Notes: generated from the letters alone by a model not told the origin. A stretch of DNA of 64,000 nucleotides from Tolypothrix sp. PCC 7910 (GCF_011769525.1 NZ_CP050440.1:6821501-6885500); one strand, 5' to 3'; counted from the stretch's first letter, positions 23,301 to 32,802 are shown. Numbers and translations: made by a program.

Positions 23301-26050
23301 CTACCTTCTACTAATTTAGTAACGCTACTATATTTCATTTGTTGTAATTCTAGACGTAGCCGTTGACCTGTAAGAGCTTTTCCTGTAGGTTCAGTAACAA
23401 CAGCTTCGATAGCAAATGGCTTACCAGCATCAGCCACAAAATTAGTTTTTAAGCCAATCAACCGATTACTCGGTAAAGCTGTAAAACTTTGGGAATTCGC
23501 CACCGATAAATTAGAAACATCCGTGACTTGCACATCTACCTGATAAGTCATGGGGTAGGGTAAATCTTTCGCGACTGTCAGACCTTGTGCGCTTTTACCG
23601 TTAGCATCAAGTACAGAAGTATTTTGTAAAACGTCGCTAGTTAAAGTTGGACTTTCTTCCGGCCAAAACCATTGTCTCCCAAAGCTAAATTCTTCCCAAC
23701 CTTTGGGGATAAAACTAGCTTGCTGGCGCGTGACAAAATATTTCGCTTCGCCTCCTTGTACAGGCGCACCAAAGAGATAATTACTAGCCGCTTTCGCCTC
23801 AACTTTATCACCAATGAAGGCAAACTCTTTATCTAAATTCAGTTCAACTTTAAAATTAGGCGGTTTAAATTCTGCAAGTCGGAACTCTCCCGAAATTTCT
23901 TGCCCGTTTTTACCTTGCGCTTGGACTGTATAATATCCTAACTTTTGATCCTTATTAATTGGTAACTCTAAAGAGAATGTTCCAAATTCATTAGTGTTCT
24001 TTATACCTAAATCAGTTCTTTGCCCATCAGGATTAATTAAAATCAATTGATAAGCAGCATTTTTATCTTGCTGTATTGTGCCATTTTGTAAATAATCAGC
24101 AAACCCAGTCAACCAAGCTTTTTCACCTGGTTGATATAACTGTCTATCTGAAAATATCACACCTCTGGATTCTGGTTTTCCATCTTGCCAACCTGCATCA
24201 ATACCATAACCATAAACACCGCTATATTCTTCTGTTCTAGTAAATGCCCAATCTTGATTTTCTTTGGCAATTATTAACAGTTCTGGTGCTTTAGTGAATC
24301 TTTGACTACCAGGAAAACATTGCTGTAAATCTTCGCATTTAATATTGAAATTTCCACTATCATCTGTTTTCCCAGTCGCACAAGGTGAAGCTGGCTGACG
24401 AGATTTTGCATTTAATTGTGATAGATAAATTTCTACAGTCGCACCTTTCCCAGGTGAACCATCACTAAGATGATGAACGCGAATTAAACCGGAATCAGGA
24501 AACCACTGAGAAAATACACCTAAATTTGTTAATTGTACTAAGCCATAAGTTGTGGTTTCTCGCCACAATTCCTTACCATTTTCCTGATATTTATTAGTCC
24601 GTGCTTGTACACCATAAGCTAACATCCCTGTAGAAGAAGATAACCTTTCTTTTAATGGAACAGTAACATCAACTTCTTGATTATTCTTCCTTGCTAAAGA
24701 GAAACTTTGCCATTCAACAGGTTTCGGTAATAAATTGCTGGCATTATTATCGTAGACTAAGTCTGTTGGCTGCACTACTTTGTAAGCAGCTTTATAGTTC
24801 GCCTCAGGCAAATTTATTGTATTTATATTTAGTTGTAAGTCTTTACCAGCAGGAAAAATATTTAAATCTGAAGGAACCCAAATATCGCCAGCTAAATCAC
24901 CAGTGTCATATTTCACGCTGACAGGTTTACCTAAAGTCTGTCCAAATTTATCTTTGAGATTTCCACCAACAGTAATTGTATAACTCGTAGCTGGTGCTAA
25001 GGCATAAGGATTAATATTGACAATCCTATCTTCATCATTAACTTGAATAATTCGCGAAATATCTTTTGGCTTCGGTTCAATTTTAATATTTTCTATCGCA
25101 GAATCAGGAAGTAAGATGTTATTAAATTCTAACTGTGGACTACCTTTAACAAATCTACCGTAGGTTCCCCCTGCGTCTGGTTGTCCGTAGAAATTAATTC
25201 CTTGAAAAGCTAAAGGTGAATAGGTAGCTAATTTACTCGCAAATTCCTTTTCACTTGGTAAATTACCATAAGCTGGCAAAATTCCCGGTGCAAAACTTAA
25301 CCGATAATGAGTTGCTGCTGCTAGCTTGAGTTGGGGAATTAGCTGATAAACCCAATTACGTTGTCCAGGGTCAAATTTTTCTAACGGATCTTCATTTTCT
25401 TGTGGCTTCTCTTCTTTATCTAATATGACTTTAAAACCAACACCATCGGTTTTACCTTCAGGGATTAACTGTAAATGTTTCTGTACAGAATTTACATCTA
25501 GTTCCACATTCGATGTAAATTGTAATTTCGGCTGTAAATCAATTGGTTGATCGTCAGCCTTCTCCATTGGGTTAACCCCAGGTAAATTAGTCAGCTTAAT
25601 TGGTTCTGTGTTAAAAGTCCAGGCTAAATCTTTATCTAAACGATGTTTTTTTAAATCCGCTAAACCAGATTTGAGCGTAACTTGAAATCTTGTAGCTTGC
25701 GGTAAGGCTTTATCTGCTTGAAACCCTACCATGCGCGGTGTTAAAAAGCGAAATCTACCGGGTAAAGGTGGTGTAAGTTCAAATTTTTGTAGCAAATTCT
25801 GCTGTTCTGGACTATCTAAGCTTTCTACTGGAATTAAAGCTTCTTTAAATCGGATGCGAATTTGATTAAGAGGTTTTGCATCGCCAATGGGACTAATTTG
25901 TTCAATCCAATCTGGTAATTTTGGTGGTGCGAGAGGCGCAACTGTTGGTAGTTGTTCTCTACCTGAATTAATGCCGAACAAGCTACATCCAGCTATGCCT
26001 AGCATCAGTGTTAAGGTAAGTAGAAATTTAATTAAAACTTTAATTATCAT
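20327..26050 (-). CDS. alpha-2-macroglobulin family lipoprotein without thioester motif
   Basis: This 1907-residue protein has a lipoprotein signal (LMLGIAGC, lipid-attachment Cys22), an MG1-like N-terminal region, several macroglobulin beta domains (for example SRGVIFSDRQLYQPGEKAWL), an A2M central domain (FKLPDDLTTWRVMAVATDGN) and a helical terpenoid-toroid domain (about 1410-1700). Bacterial A2Ms trap attacking proteases in the periplasm and are often paired with PBP1C. The toroid domain normally begins with C-x-E-Q; here the place reads LPFAEPAASQLM, so the reactive thioester is missing, as in the YfaS-like subgroup. It is divergent from pbpC across a 400-bp gap. Its length is at the upper end of the family. 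Confidence 0.93.
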   Translation of the reverse strand: MIIKVLIKFLLTLTLMLGIAGCSLFGINSGREQLPTVAPLAPPKLPDWIEQISPIGDAKPLNQIRIRFKEALIPVESLDSPEQQNLLQKFELTPPLPGRFRFLTPRMVGFQADKALPQATRFQVTLKSGLADLKKHRLDKDLAWTFNTEPIKLTNLPGVNPMEKADDQPIDLQPKLQFTSNVELDVNSVQKHLQLIPEGKTDGVGFKVILDKEEKPQENEDPLEKFDPGQRNWVYQLIPQLKLAAATHYRLSFAPGILPAYGNLPSEKEFASKLATYSPLAFQGINFYGQPDAGGTYGRFVKGSPQLEFNNILLPDSAIENIKIEPKPKDISRIIQVNDEDRIVNINPYALAPATSYTITVGGNLKDKFGQTLGKPVSVKYDTGDLAGDIWVPSDLNIFPAGKDLQLNINTINLPEANYKAAYKVVQPTDLVYDNNASNLLPKPVEWQSFSLARKNNQEVDVTVPLKERLSSSTGMLAYGVQARTNKYQENGKELWRETTTYGLVQLTNLGVFSQWFPDSGLIRVHHLSDGSPGKGATVEIYLSQLNAKSRQPASPCATGKTDDSGNFNIKCEDLQQCFPGSQRFTKAPELLIIAKENQDWAFTRTEEYSGVYGYGIDAGWQDGKPESRGVIFSDRQLYQPGEKAWLTGFADYLQNGTIQQDKNAAYQLILINPDGQRTDLGIKNTNEFGTFSLELPINKDQKLGYYTVQAQGKNGQEISGEFRLAEFKPPNFKVELNLDKEFAFIGDKVEAKAASNYLFGAPVQGGEAKYFVTRQQASFIPKGWEEFSFGRQWFWPEESPTLTSDVLQNTSVLDANGKSAQGLTVAKDLPYPMTYQVDVQVTDVSNLSVANSQSFTALPSNRLIGLKTNFVADAGKPFAIEAVVTEPTGKALTGQRLRLELQQMKYSSVTKLVEGSRTPKNQVEYKTVAQAEVTSASNPQSVNLTPRESGSYRIRANFSDAKDEISATDLQIWVTGNNQVYWGSPEEDKLEVKLDKKEFKPGETATALIQSPYPEAELYFAVIKDKPLYQQITKVKGGAPQIQFQVTPEMLPNAAVQAVLVRQGKPLNQVEPGSLDKLVKIGFAPFKVNLQDKYLKVEVQPLQASLEPGAEETVQLELKDNQGNPTQGQISVMVVNEAVLQLSGYRPPDLVNTVYAEQAIATRFSDNRPDVVIQPQDIPKPKGWGYGGGFSAGAANTRVRTDFQALAYYNGAVLTDASGKAQVTFKLPDDLTTWRVMAVATDGNLRFGNGDRTFITTKPLLTNAILPQFARPGDRILAGLSVTNNTGNSGNLSINGELSGTVKFAENNPTTTNLQTKAEAVTQAYRFPMLAENVGEGKVRFTTQLNNAADAFEVPLEIKPLEITEQVVETGITEKQTKIPLNVDKNTFPNAGGLDIQLASTLVPEITASAKQVLSDDELPFAEPAASQLMIAANLQTLSQKYGQTFAEFNTNQQANLATEQLQKLQIADGGFASYPGQEKSDPWVSAYAAESLAKANQTFPGVIDSAMLSRLKSYLEKVLANPGQYDFCKQQICKTQLQLNALIALAELGDKRNSFLADIYQQRNNFDVVNQIKLARYLSQFSEWQDESQTMLNQLQQNIYETGRTAVISVPNSWGWMSSQSTAQAQALRLFIANKAKPEVVDKLFQSLLAQRRNGTWQTSYNNAQALTALLEYSQLQPTPPNFVSSVQLAGKKLGENRFEGFSKPSWQLNVPMDKLPRGHHDLVLQKSGKGKLHYLVAYNYRLQGNQPGKFNGLRVSREIQKVGEAESLLQKFGLFAFDKPLTLQPGQVFDIGVELITDHPVDHVVITDPLPAGLEAVDASFQTTTAALQAKADSWQLGFKNIYRDRIITYADHLEPGVYSLHYLVRSVTPGKFLWPGAEAHLQYAPEEFGRAAESTLIVEEQKS

Positions 26051-26468
26051 AAATTTAAAATAGATATCTCTTTTCTCTCTGCGCCTCTGCGTGAGATTAT
26101 TATATAGATAACCAATAAAATATGATTGTTCCTATCAATTACTACAATTCTTAATGATGGCAATCTGGCGGGAGTTGTGAGATTTTTTAAACGAACCGCG
26201 TTCGCAAAGCGTCTCGCCAAGAAGCCGCGTAGGACACGAAGAGAAGAGGTAATGAACCGCAGAGGCGCTAAGGACACAGAGAGGAAGAAGAGAAAATTAT
26301 ATTAAGAAGTATTGATTTTTTATAGATAAAAATTTGCGAATAAATACCAATGACAAATGACAAATAACAAATGACAAATCAGTTGTTAAATGTTAGCAAT
26401 ATTTCCTGATTACAGTGCGATCGCTACGTCAAAATTAAAGTAAGTTTGACAGGGTGGCGCATTCGCTA
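26051..26468. other. divergent intergenic region with inverted cyanobacterial repeats
   Basis: Two repeats face each other: CTCTGCGCCTCTGCG near 26078 and CCGCAGAGGCG near 26253. Between them lies a GC-rich repeat containing GCGTTCGCAAAGCG. They are typical multi-copy Nostoc sequences. A spurious minus-strand ORF crosses them. The promoters for the A2M and pbpC genes should lie here. Confidence 0.5.
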
Positions 26469-28865
26469 ATGAAACTAACTTCACGCAGGCTAATCCAAAT
26501 TACGCAAAAATTTTGGCGAGTATTGAATCGCAGCCAAAAGGGTAAGGTAATCTTAGCTTTGCTGCTAATATGCTTGTCAGTGCGCTTAATGCCCTATTTT
26601 GCGCCAGTTCGGGCTAAAGATATTTTGCAAAATCAGCTAGCGTTGCAATTTAGCGATCGCAATGGGCTACCCTTAGGAACTTTACTCACCCGTGACCAAG
26701 AGCATACTGCTGTAGTCCCCTTAAATCAAGTTTCTCCCCAATTTATTCAGGCAATTTTAGCAGCAGAAGATAGCAGCTTCTATCATCATGGGGCATTAGA
26801 TTTAAAAGCAGTAGCCCGCGCTATTAAAGAAGCAATTCACGCTAAAAAAATTGTCTCTGGTGCTTCCACAATTACCATGCAGTTGTCGCGGATGTTAGAT
26901 CCTGTTCCACGCAATCTCTCAGGAAAGCTACAAGAAATTTGGCTATCTTGGCGGTTAGTAGCTGGGATGAATAAAGATGAAATTCTCTCTGCATATATCA
27001 ATCGCTTACCAATGGGAGGAAATATCTACGGTGTGGAAGCCGCATCCCGGACTTATTTTTCTCTCCCAGCCAGTGATTTAAATCTTGCCCAAGCTAGTTT
27101 ATTAGCAGCCATTCCCAATAATCCCACATATTTTGACCCGCTAGAACATTGGCAAAGGTTGAAGCAGCGTCAAAAATACGTCCTCAACCGTATGGTACAG
27201 GATGGTTATATTACTACCTCATTAGCCGAACGCGCCTATATAGAAAAAGTAGTATTTCAATCTCGCCAACGGGGAATTATTGCTGCACCCCACTTTTTAT
27301 TTTGGTTAGCGAATCAGCAAAGCACCCCACAAGGGGAAGGTCAGATTCACACTACAATAGATAGACCTTTACAGCAATTTGTCGAAGCACAGGTAAAACA
27401 AGTACTTTCTTCACTGGCTGCAAATAACGTCCACGATGCAGCAGCTTTGGTAATTGACAACCACACAGGGGAAGTCTTGGCTTATGTCGGTTCCCCCGAT
27501 TACTTTAATGAAGCCAAACTCGGACGCAATGATGGAGTACAGGCGCTACGTCAACCAGGTTCTACCCTCAAGCCGTTTGTTTATGAGTTGGCGTTAGCAA
27601 AAGGTGTCATCCGCCCGAATACAATTTTGGCAGATGTCCCAGCACATTACGCCATTCCCGGTGCCAAACTTTATAGCCCTACAGATTATACTCAAAGGTT
27701 TCTCGGCCCAGTGCGAGTGCGGGTGGCGTTGGCAAATTCCCTCAATGTCCCCGCTGTTAGGGTATTAGAAAAGGTAGGTGTACCAGCTTTCCTCGAACAT
27801 CTGCATCAATTAGGCTTTGAACACCTCAATCAAACCCCCGAATATTATGGTTTAGGTTTAACTCTTGGTAGTGGCGAAGTCAGCCTTTGGGAATTAGCCA
27901 GGGCTTACCTCACCATAGCCCAACAAGGTAAAGCCACATCCCTAATTTCTACATTTTCCCAATCCCCAGTCCCCAGTCCCCAGTCCCCAGTCCCCAATCC
28001 CCAATCCCCAATCCCCAGTCCCCAATCCCCAGTCCCCAGTCCCCAATCCCCAGTCCCCAACCCAACAACATGGCAATTAATCACCGATATGTTGCGCGAC
28101 AACCATGCCCGCGCCACAGCTTTTGGTGTAGATTCTGTATTAAATCTTCCTTTCCCAGCAGCAGTTAAAACTGGGACTTCTTCCAATTTCCGCGATACTT
28201 GGACTGTAGGCTTCACTACAGATTACACTGTCGCTACTTGGGTAGGAAATTTTACTGGCGAACCGATGCGCCAAGTATCAGGAGTGACTGGTGCAGCACC
28301 TTTGTGGAATCGGATTATGTTACATTTGCACGAACATCAAGAACCAGGAAATTTTCTTCCGCCTCAAGGTTTAGTGCAATTACCCATCTGTGCGATTTCT
28401 GGGTTAAAACCTACACCAGATTGCGCTTCTGTGGTGCAGGAATACTTTTATCCAGAAGACAAAATCGCCTACGAAAATCAACAACCAGGCAATTTATCGC
28501 CAGAATATGACGAATGGTTAGCCAGACAGCAACAAGCAACTTTTAATACTAGCAATTTGAGAATTCTATCTCCCAACAATGGCGATTTATTTTTGCTGTA
28601 TCCAGGGGAACAAACAAGCCAGAAACTAGAGTTTAAGCTAATAGGAAAGGTAGTTGAGCCTGTAGAGTGGCGGTTAAATGGTGAAAAGCTAGCTATAGAT
28701 TCAGCTAATTCTTTGTTTTGGTATTTGCGTCCTGGTACATGGACATTGGAAGCAATAAGTGGCGAAAAAAGCGACAAAGTCCGCTTTCAAGTGCAGGTAG
28801 CCAAAAGCAAATCTACAAGAAGAGGTTTTTCAGTTGTTAATTCTCAGGTGAATAAATATCCATAG
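26469..28865 (+). CDS. pbpC: penicillin-binding protein 1C (bifunctional glycosyltransferase/transpeptidase)
   Basis: A cytoplasmic N-terminus and one TM helix ([14 protein letters not shown]) are followed by a GT51 glycosyltransferase domain ([27 protein letters not shown]), a transpeptidase domain with the active-site motif GSTLKPF (Ser about 370), the KTG triad (about 572) and a C-terminal BiPBP_C beta domain. It polymerises and cross-links peptidoglycan; PBP1C enzymes are linked to A2M proteins in cell-wall repair. Residues about 502-536 are a Pro/Ser/Gln stretch encoded by CCCCAGT/CCCCAAT heptamers, inserted between transpeptidase motifs. A GTG at 26454 is an alternative start; ribosome sites are weak for both. 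Residue numbers count from the GTG. Confidence 0.94.
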   Translation: MKLTSRRLIQITQKFWRVLNRSQKGKVILALLLICLSVRLMPYFAPVRAKDILQNQLALQFSDRNGLPLGTLLTRDQEHTAVVPLNQVSPQFIQAILAAEDSSFYHHGALDLKAVARAIKEAIHAKKIVSGASTITMQLSRMLDPVPRNLSGKLQEIWLSWRLVAGMNKDEILSAYINRLPMGGNIYGVEAASRTYFSLPASDLNLAQASLLAAIPNNPTYFDPLEHWQRLKQRQKYVLNRMVQDGYITTSLAERAYIEKVVFQSRQRGIIAAPHFLFWLANQQSTPQGEGQIHTTIDRPLQQFVEAQVKQVLSSLAANNVHDAAALVIDNHTGEVLAYVGSPDYFNEAKLGRNDGVQALRQPGSTLKPFVYELALAKGVIRPNTILADVPAHYAIPGAKLYSPTDYTQRFLGPVRVRVALANSLNVPAVRVLEKVGVPAFLEHLHQLGFEHLNQTPEYYGLGLTLGSGEVSLWELARAYLTIAQQGKATSLISTFSQSPVPSPQSPVPNPQSPIPSPQSPVPSPQSPVPNPTTWQLITDMLRDNHARATAFGVDSVLNLPFPAAVKTGTSSNFRDTWTVGFTTDYTVATWVGNFTGEPMRQVSGVTGAAPLWNRIMLHLHEHQEPGNFLPPQGLVQLPICAISGLKPTPDCASVVQEYFYPEDKIAYENQQPGNLSPEYDEWLARQQQATFNTSNLRILSPNNGDLFLLYPGEQTSQKLEFKLIGKVVEPVEWRLNGEKLAIDSANSLFWYLRPGTWTLEAISGEKSDKVRFQVQVAKSKSTRRGFSVVNSQVNKYP
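27957..28061. repeat. STRR-type heptamer array inside pbpC (15 units)
   Basis: There are fourteen perfect 7-bp units of CCCCAGT, CCCCAAT or CCCCAAC from 27964 to 28061, plus one degenerate unit before. The total of 105 bp keeps the pbpC frame, because 15 x 7 is divisible by three. These heptamers match the short tandemly repeated repetitive sequences described from heterocystous cyanobacteria. A similar array lies between genes at 58756-58805. Confidence 0.95.
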
Positions 28866-29151
28866 GCGTAATTGCAGAAACTCTTACGCAACGCTTGTAT
28901 CACTATGCATTGTTACTTTTAAACTTCACATCTCAGGAATTTTACAGTGACTTAATCCTTAAGCTGTTGTTAACTGGATTTTATATTTGCCCTGATAAGG
29001 TGAATAAACACTGAATAAATATTAAATAAATGAAGAGATTGCTATTCCCGTAGGAATACTGAAAAAACTAAAATATTTCTTCCGAAATTTGCAGTTTTAA
29101 AATTGATGTTATACAGTAGTGCTGAAGTTTTCATTACAGGTTCATAAAGCC

Positions 29152-29319
29152 ATGACAAACACACCGACTAATTCAAAAACTCAAGGGAACCAGTCTCCTA
29201 AGAAGAAACAACAGTCTTTCCCCAAGGTTGATATTGGTTCTCCCAGAGTTCCTCTCAAGAAACGTCAGACAAAACCACAACAGCAGGAGTTACTCAGCGA
29301 CTGGGAACACGCTAGTTAA
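29152..29319 (+). CDS. small basic hypothetical protein
   Basis: Fifty-five residues from ATG 29152 (MTNTPTNSKTQGN...), rich in Lys, Gln, Ser and Pro, with no hydrophobic segment and the ending LLSDWEHAS. It looks intrinsically disordered. No family is recognised. The upstream extension to 29119 uses a non-ATG start and is less likely. It stands alone between pbpC and a long gap. Confidence 0.5.
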   Translation: MTNTPTNSKTQGNQSPKKKQQSFPKVDIGSPRVPLKKRQTKPQQQELLSDWEHAS

Positions 29320-29712
29320 ATCTAGTCCATGCAAATCCTAATTAAACAGTTGATTAGCAGTTGTCATCCGAGGTCATTATATTGATTCCATCCATCGATA
29401 TTTCACTAAGCATTGCGATATAGAATCCTCTCAATCGTATCTTCTCCATCTTTGGTAATACGAAAGATCATTCCTAGGCTAATTGTCAGATTCTCTGGTG
29501 AATTCTTTTAAATCCAGATTCAGGTATTTTATTCTGCTGATTTCACGCCCATAATATCGCTACCGCTTCACTTGCGATTCGATTGCCATCAACTGTACCC
29601 CCAACACAGATACAGTAATCTCTCAGCAATTAACGAGTTGGCTTATTAAGCAGCAAAGACTACTGACTTCTGTGAAATATCAGAGTGGGAACGTTGATTT
29701 TTGAGTTGATTT
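29320..29712. other. gene-free stretch, possible gene remnant
   Basis: No complete gene. On the minus strand near 29410-29500 a short frame reads MIFRITKDGEDTIERILYRN before a stop, coherent enough to be the tail of a decayed gene, but I cannot place it in a family. Confidence 0.25.
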
Positions 29713-29826
29713 TTAAAGAACAGGGGCCGCAGCTACAATCATCAATATTAACAGTGCCAAAATCAACACAGAAATTTTGATGAAGAGGTAAGTGCTAAGA
29801 TCTGGTACTAAAGTATCATGTAACAT
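29713..29826 (-). CDS. 37-residue single-TM small protein
   Basis: The ORF starts with ATG at 29826 behind a strong GGAGGT ribosome site, and reads MLHDTLVPDLSTYLF, then a hydrophobic helix of about 20 residues (VLILALLILMIVAAAPVL) and stop. The perfect Shine-Dalgarno spacing and the clean TM segment argue for a real small membrane protein. An in-frame ATG four codons upstream overlaps the ribosome site and is less likely. The function is unknown. Confidence 0.55.
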   Translation of the reverse strand: MLHDTLVPDLSTYLFIKISVLILALLILMIVAAAPVL

Positions 29827-30121
29827 TTCTACCTCCATGTGTGTGTCTGTGCAACACAAAAAACATTTAAGGAGATGAGTCAGGGAAAGCTGAGGTTAAG
29901 GTTTTAATCTCAGCTTGCCTATAAAATTATTTTCCCTCAAAAATTGTGACGTTAAATGCTAGGTAAACTTTAAGTAACATTTTTTAGCTTTATGAAATTA
30001 TCAGTTCATTAACTAAATTAATAGAAGTTTGCAGTTACTGCTCATGACATTCCAAATAATTTCAGGAATCTTCTGATCTGCCTGTGTAGTTATAGATCTC
30101 GATTTTCTAAGCTTACAACTT

Positions 30122-30379
30122 ATGAATCGCTTTGCGTCTTTAATTATCGCAGCCTTAATCGCATCTATCGCTACTTTAGCGATCGCTCAAAATACTGATG
30201 CTACAACATGCACTCTCTACCGTAATTGTTACTATCAGACATCTAACGCTTCTAAATCTGTAGTTAAGCATAATGCTGATACAAATCTTTATAAAAGTGG
30301 GATTTTGAGTATATTTATCATTCTGGCGATCACAAAGATAGCAAAAGCCGCTTTAGAGTCGTGGCTGACTAAAGCGTAG
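30122..30379 (+). CDS. small hypothetical protein with signal peptide and C-terminal helix
   Basis: Eighty-five residues. The N-terminus MNRFASLIIAALIASIATLAIAQ is a good signal peptide or TM segment. Two cysteines follow (TTCTLYRNCYYQ) and a second hydrophobic helix (GILSIFIILAITKIAKAA) lies near the end. It is probably membrane-bound or periplasmic. A strong terminator follows at 30451. No family is recognised. Confidence 0.55.
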   Translation: MNRFASLIIAALIASIATLAIAQNTDATTCTLYRNCYYQTSNASKSVVKHNADTNLYKSGILSIFIILAITKIAKAALESWLTKA

Positions 30380-30450
30380 AATTAAATGAAAATAATGTAT
30401 CCACCAATTTCTACTATTAATATTTCCTAAATCATTAGTCAATAATAAAG

Positions 30451-30492
30451 TTCTCGACTTCTACTAAGTAAGTCGAGAATTTTTACTTTTTT
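30451..30492 (+). terminator. Rho-independent terminator
   Basis: A 10-bp perfect stem (TTCTCGACTT at 30451-30460, AAGTCGAGAA at 30470-30479) is followed by TTTTTTACTTTTTT. It closes the small gene ending at 30379, and could also stop the convergent PEP-CTERM transcript. Confidence 0.85.
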
Positions 30493-30617
30493 ATAGAAAA
30501 ATCTGCAAAAGTAAATTTCTAAAAATTAAACTTTTGTACGATCATTCTTATTCTAACTATGGTGCTCCTGAGATAGGTATGAGATTCCAGAATTTGGAAT
30601 TATTAATTTCCCTGAAA

Positions 30618-31319
30618 TTAAACTGTTACCTTTGCTGCAATAACTTTTGTTTTGCTATTTTTGCCATTCCTACGTGTCAAAAATCCACCAATACCAAAAG
30701 CCATAAGACCAAAAACTGTAGCAGGTTCGGGAACTGATTTAGTAGAAGGATTGCCGCTTATGTAAGAATCGCTTGCACCATTAATTGGAAGACTACCGAC
30801 ATGGATACCAACTTGAAGTTTACCAGTATTAAGAGCGGTAATAACATCAGTGTACTTACCAGTGAAACTAACACCTAAAACTTCACCAGATTGCACTGAA
30901 TTTTTATTTGCACCATCTGTTCCACCACCAAATATTTCATCAACCCATCCTGAAATTAAATTGCTTTGCGGTAAATTTTGAACTTTAGAATCGAATTTTA
31001 CAGTACCAATATTATCTACATTCACCTTTATATTAGATAGAAGTCCAGCTATACTGTTATCTAAACTTAAGGCAAACTGTTTTATAGCAGCAGTACTTGT
31101 GCTAGGGCTACTATTCAAAAATTTGAAAATAACTTTACTGCTATCACTCTGACTCTGGCTCACATCAAATGAAAAGTTGGAATTATAAGCATCACCAACT
31201 GTATCACCACCAGTGATGTTGTTAAAACCAAAAGTTACAGCAGAAGCTGGTTTAGAATTTGCAGCAAGAGCAATACCTGTTGTTGCTAAGAGGGCAGCAC
31301 AGAATGAAGCGACTTTCAT
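30618..31319 (-). CDS. PEP-CTERM sorting-domain protein
   Basis: This 233-residue secreted protein has a signal peptide (ASFCAALLATTGIALA), a beta-rich body of about 160 residues with many Ser, Asn and Gly (FGFNNITGGDTVGDAYN), and a C-terminal sorting signal: VPEPATVFGLMAFGIGGFL followed by basic TRRNGKNSK. PEP-CTERM proteins are processed by an exosortase and end up in the outer envelope or sheath. No exosortase gene is in the window. The role of the body domain is unknown. It is monocistronic. Confidence 0.92.
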   Translation of the reverse strand: MKVASFCAALLATTGIALAANSKPASAVTFGFNNITGGDTVGDAYNSNFSFDVSQSQSDSSKVIFKFLNSSPSTSTAAIKQFALSLDNSIAGLLSNIKVNVDNIGTVKFDSKVQNLPQSNLISGWVDEIFGGGTDGANKNSVQSGEVLGVSFTGKYTDVITALNTGKLQVGIHVGSLPINGASDSYISGNPSTKSVPEPATVFGLMAFGIGGFLTRRNGKNSKTKVIAAKVTV

Positions 31320-31745
31320 ATATCAAAACACCAAAAATTTCTATATAGCCAACATATCTTTTCTATTTCAGTAAATCAACGGTATACATAATAGCTTTAT
31401 TGAAATTTTATTCTTGTTACAAGTGTATATATGTATCCTTACTCTGCAGGACTTCACATCAATATCTAAAAAATGTCTGTAATTCTAACTGTTACAGACA
31501 TTTACCTTTCATCTAGGGTAGAGTTTTCCGTAAAAAAATCTGTGCTTGCATACAAATTAGTTTTTAAATAATCAGTAAAATCATTGATAAGCAAACTTAG
31601 TTGCTTACTTATATGGTGAAATACATTAATTTCATCTAAATGTTTATAGAAATTTCAATTAATTTGTAAAATTATATTTTCTCTGATAATTTTAAGATAT
31701 CTAATCAAAAGATATGATATTGCCCCCAATATATAATGCGTAAAT
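31320..31745. other. gene-free AT-rich stretch
   Basis: Nothing recognised apart from low GC content. It should contain the promoter of the PEP-CTERM gene (minus strand) near its left end. Confidence 0.4.
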
Positions 31746-31781
31746 TATTGAGGGTTAACTGTTAACAGTTAACCCTCAATA
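31746..31781. terminator. 36-bp perfect palindrome downstream of the SDR gene
   Basis: Every base from 31746 to 31781 pairs with its mirror position; the arms contain GAGGGTTAACTG and CAGTTAACCCTC. It lies 15 bp past the SDR stop codon. It could act as a transcription terminator, although there is no long T run. It could also be a protein-binding palindrome or a mobile repeat. Confidence 0.6.
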
Positions 31782-31795
31782 AACCCCATGAATAA

Positions 31796-32599
31796 TTATT
31801 TATTGGCTGAACCTGGCTCACTCAGCTGACGGTGCTGTTCAGCATTCATCGTATCAGGTAAAACTTGACTTACAGCGCCCTGAAGTTTGGTTTTTAGGGA
31901 ACCTGCAATAATATGATCTTTACCTGACATCAATGCCTCAAAACCTTGCTTAGCGACAAGTGCCGGATCGTCCTTTTGATCTGCACCTACTTTGGTGTCA
32001 TCCATCTCCGCACGATGGAAAAAGTTGGTATCAGTTGGGCCTGGCATGAGTGCGGTGACGCTCACACCCGTGTTCTTTAATTCATTGCGTAGCCCTTCGG
32101 AGAAAGATTGTATGAAAGCTTTAGAAGCTGCGTAAACTGCCTCAAATGGCCCAGGCATGATGGCAGCAATGGACGAAGTGAAGAGAATTCGACCCTTACC
32201 GCTCTCTAGCATATCTTTTACAACTCGTTTAGCGAGATGGACAGCCGAGACAACATTGAGATTAATTAGATTCAGCTCATCCTGAAGGTCAGTTTCGCGC
32301 GCAAAGTCACCGCCAACACCAACACCAGCATTAATTGCGATCGCATCTACTGCACGATTAGTATCTTTAATTTGATTGTAGAGTGTCTCCACACCATCAT
32401 AAGTTGCCAAATCGCACTGTACTGTTTCAACTTTCACACCCAAACTCTCAAAAGCTTTAGCAGCTTCGTTAATGCTCGATCCGGTGGCTGTAACAAGAAG
32501 GTCAAAACCGTTTTGAGCAAACTGTTTGGCGAGTTCATAACCGATGCCATTGGAAGCACCAGTGACGACAGCAAAGGGTCGGGTTAACGAACTATTCAT
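31796..32599 (-). CDS. short-chain dehydrogenase/reductase (SDR)
   Basis: A 267-residue classical SDR with the cofactor motif TGASNGIG (about 13-20), NAG (about 90-92), catalytic Ser in TSSIAAI (about 143) and YAASK (Tyr156, Lys160). The pattern after the cofactor motif suggests an NAD(P)(H)-dependent oxidoreductase of carbonyl or alcohol groups; the substrate is unknown. The protein is complete at both ends. It stands alone, followed by a perfect palindrome and separated by 200 bp from the next gene on the same strand. Confidence 0.92.
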   Translation of the reverse strand: MNSSLTRPFAVVTGASNGIGYELAKQFAQNGFDLLVTATGSSINEAAKAFESLGVKVETVQCDLATYDGVETLYNQIKDTNRAVDAIAINAGVGVGGDFARETDLQDELNLINLNVVSAVHLAKRVVKDMLESGKGRILFTSSIAAIMPGPFEAVYAASKAFIQSFSEGLRNELKNTGVSVTALMPGPTDTNFFHRAEMDDTKVGADQKDDPALVAKQGFEALMSGKDHIIAGSLKTKLQGAVSQVLPDTMNAEQHRQLSEPGSANK

Positions 32600-32802
32600 A
32601 TCCTGGGAAATTCCTTTATAAATGCTCTATGCTTGCGTTTCGGTTACTACTAAACATTGGTAGCAACATTTACAATGCTAGAGAGCTAATATTATGATTA
32701 CGTCTTACCCAGGGTACAGATGAAGTAGGGGAGCAGAGGTAGCAGAGGTATTACCAATTACCCAATGCCCAATGCCCATTTTCAAGTATGTGACATTTCG
32801 CC

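Noticed and set aside
26047-26277. 76-residue ORF between the A2M gene and pbpC
   Set aside because: It runs through multi-copy repeat sequence and its peptide is repeat-derived.
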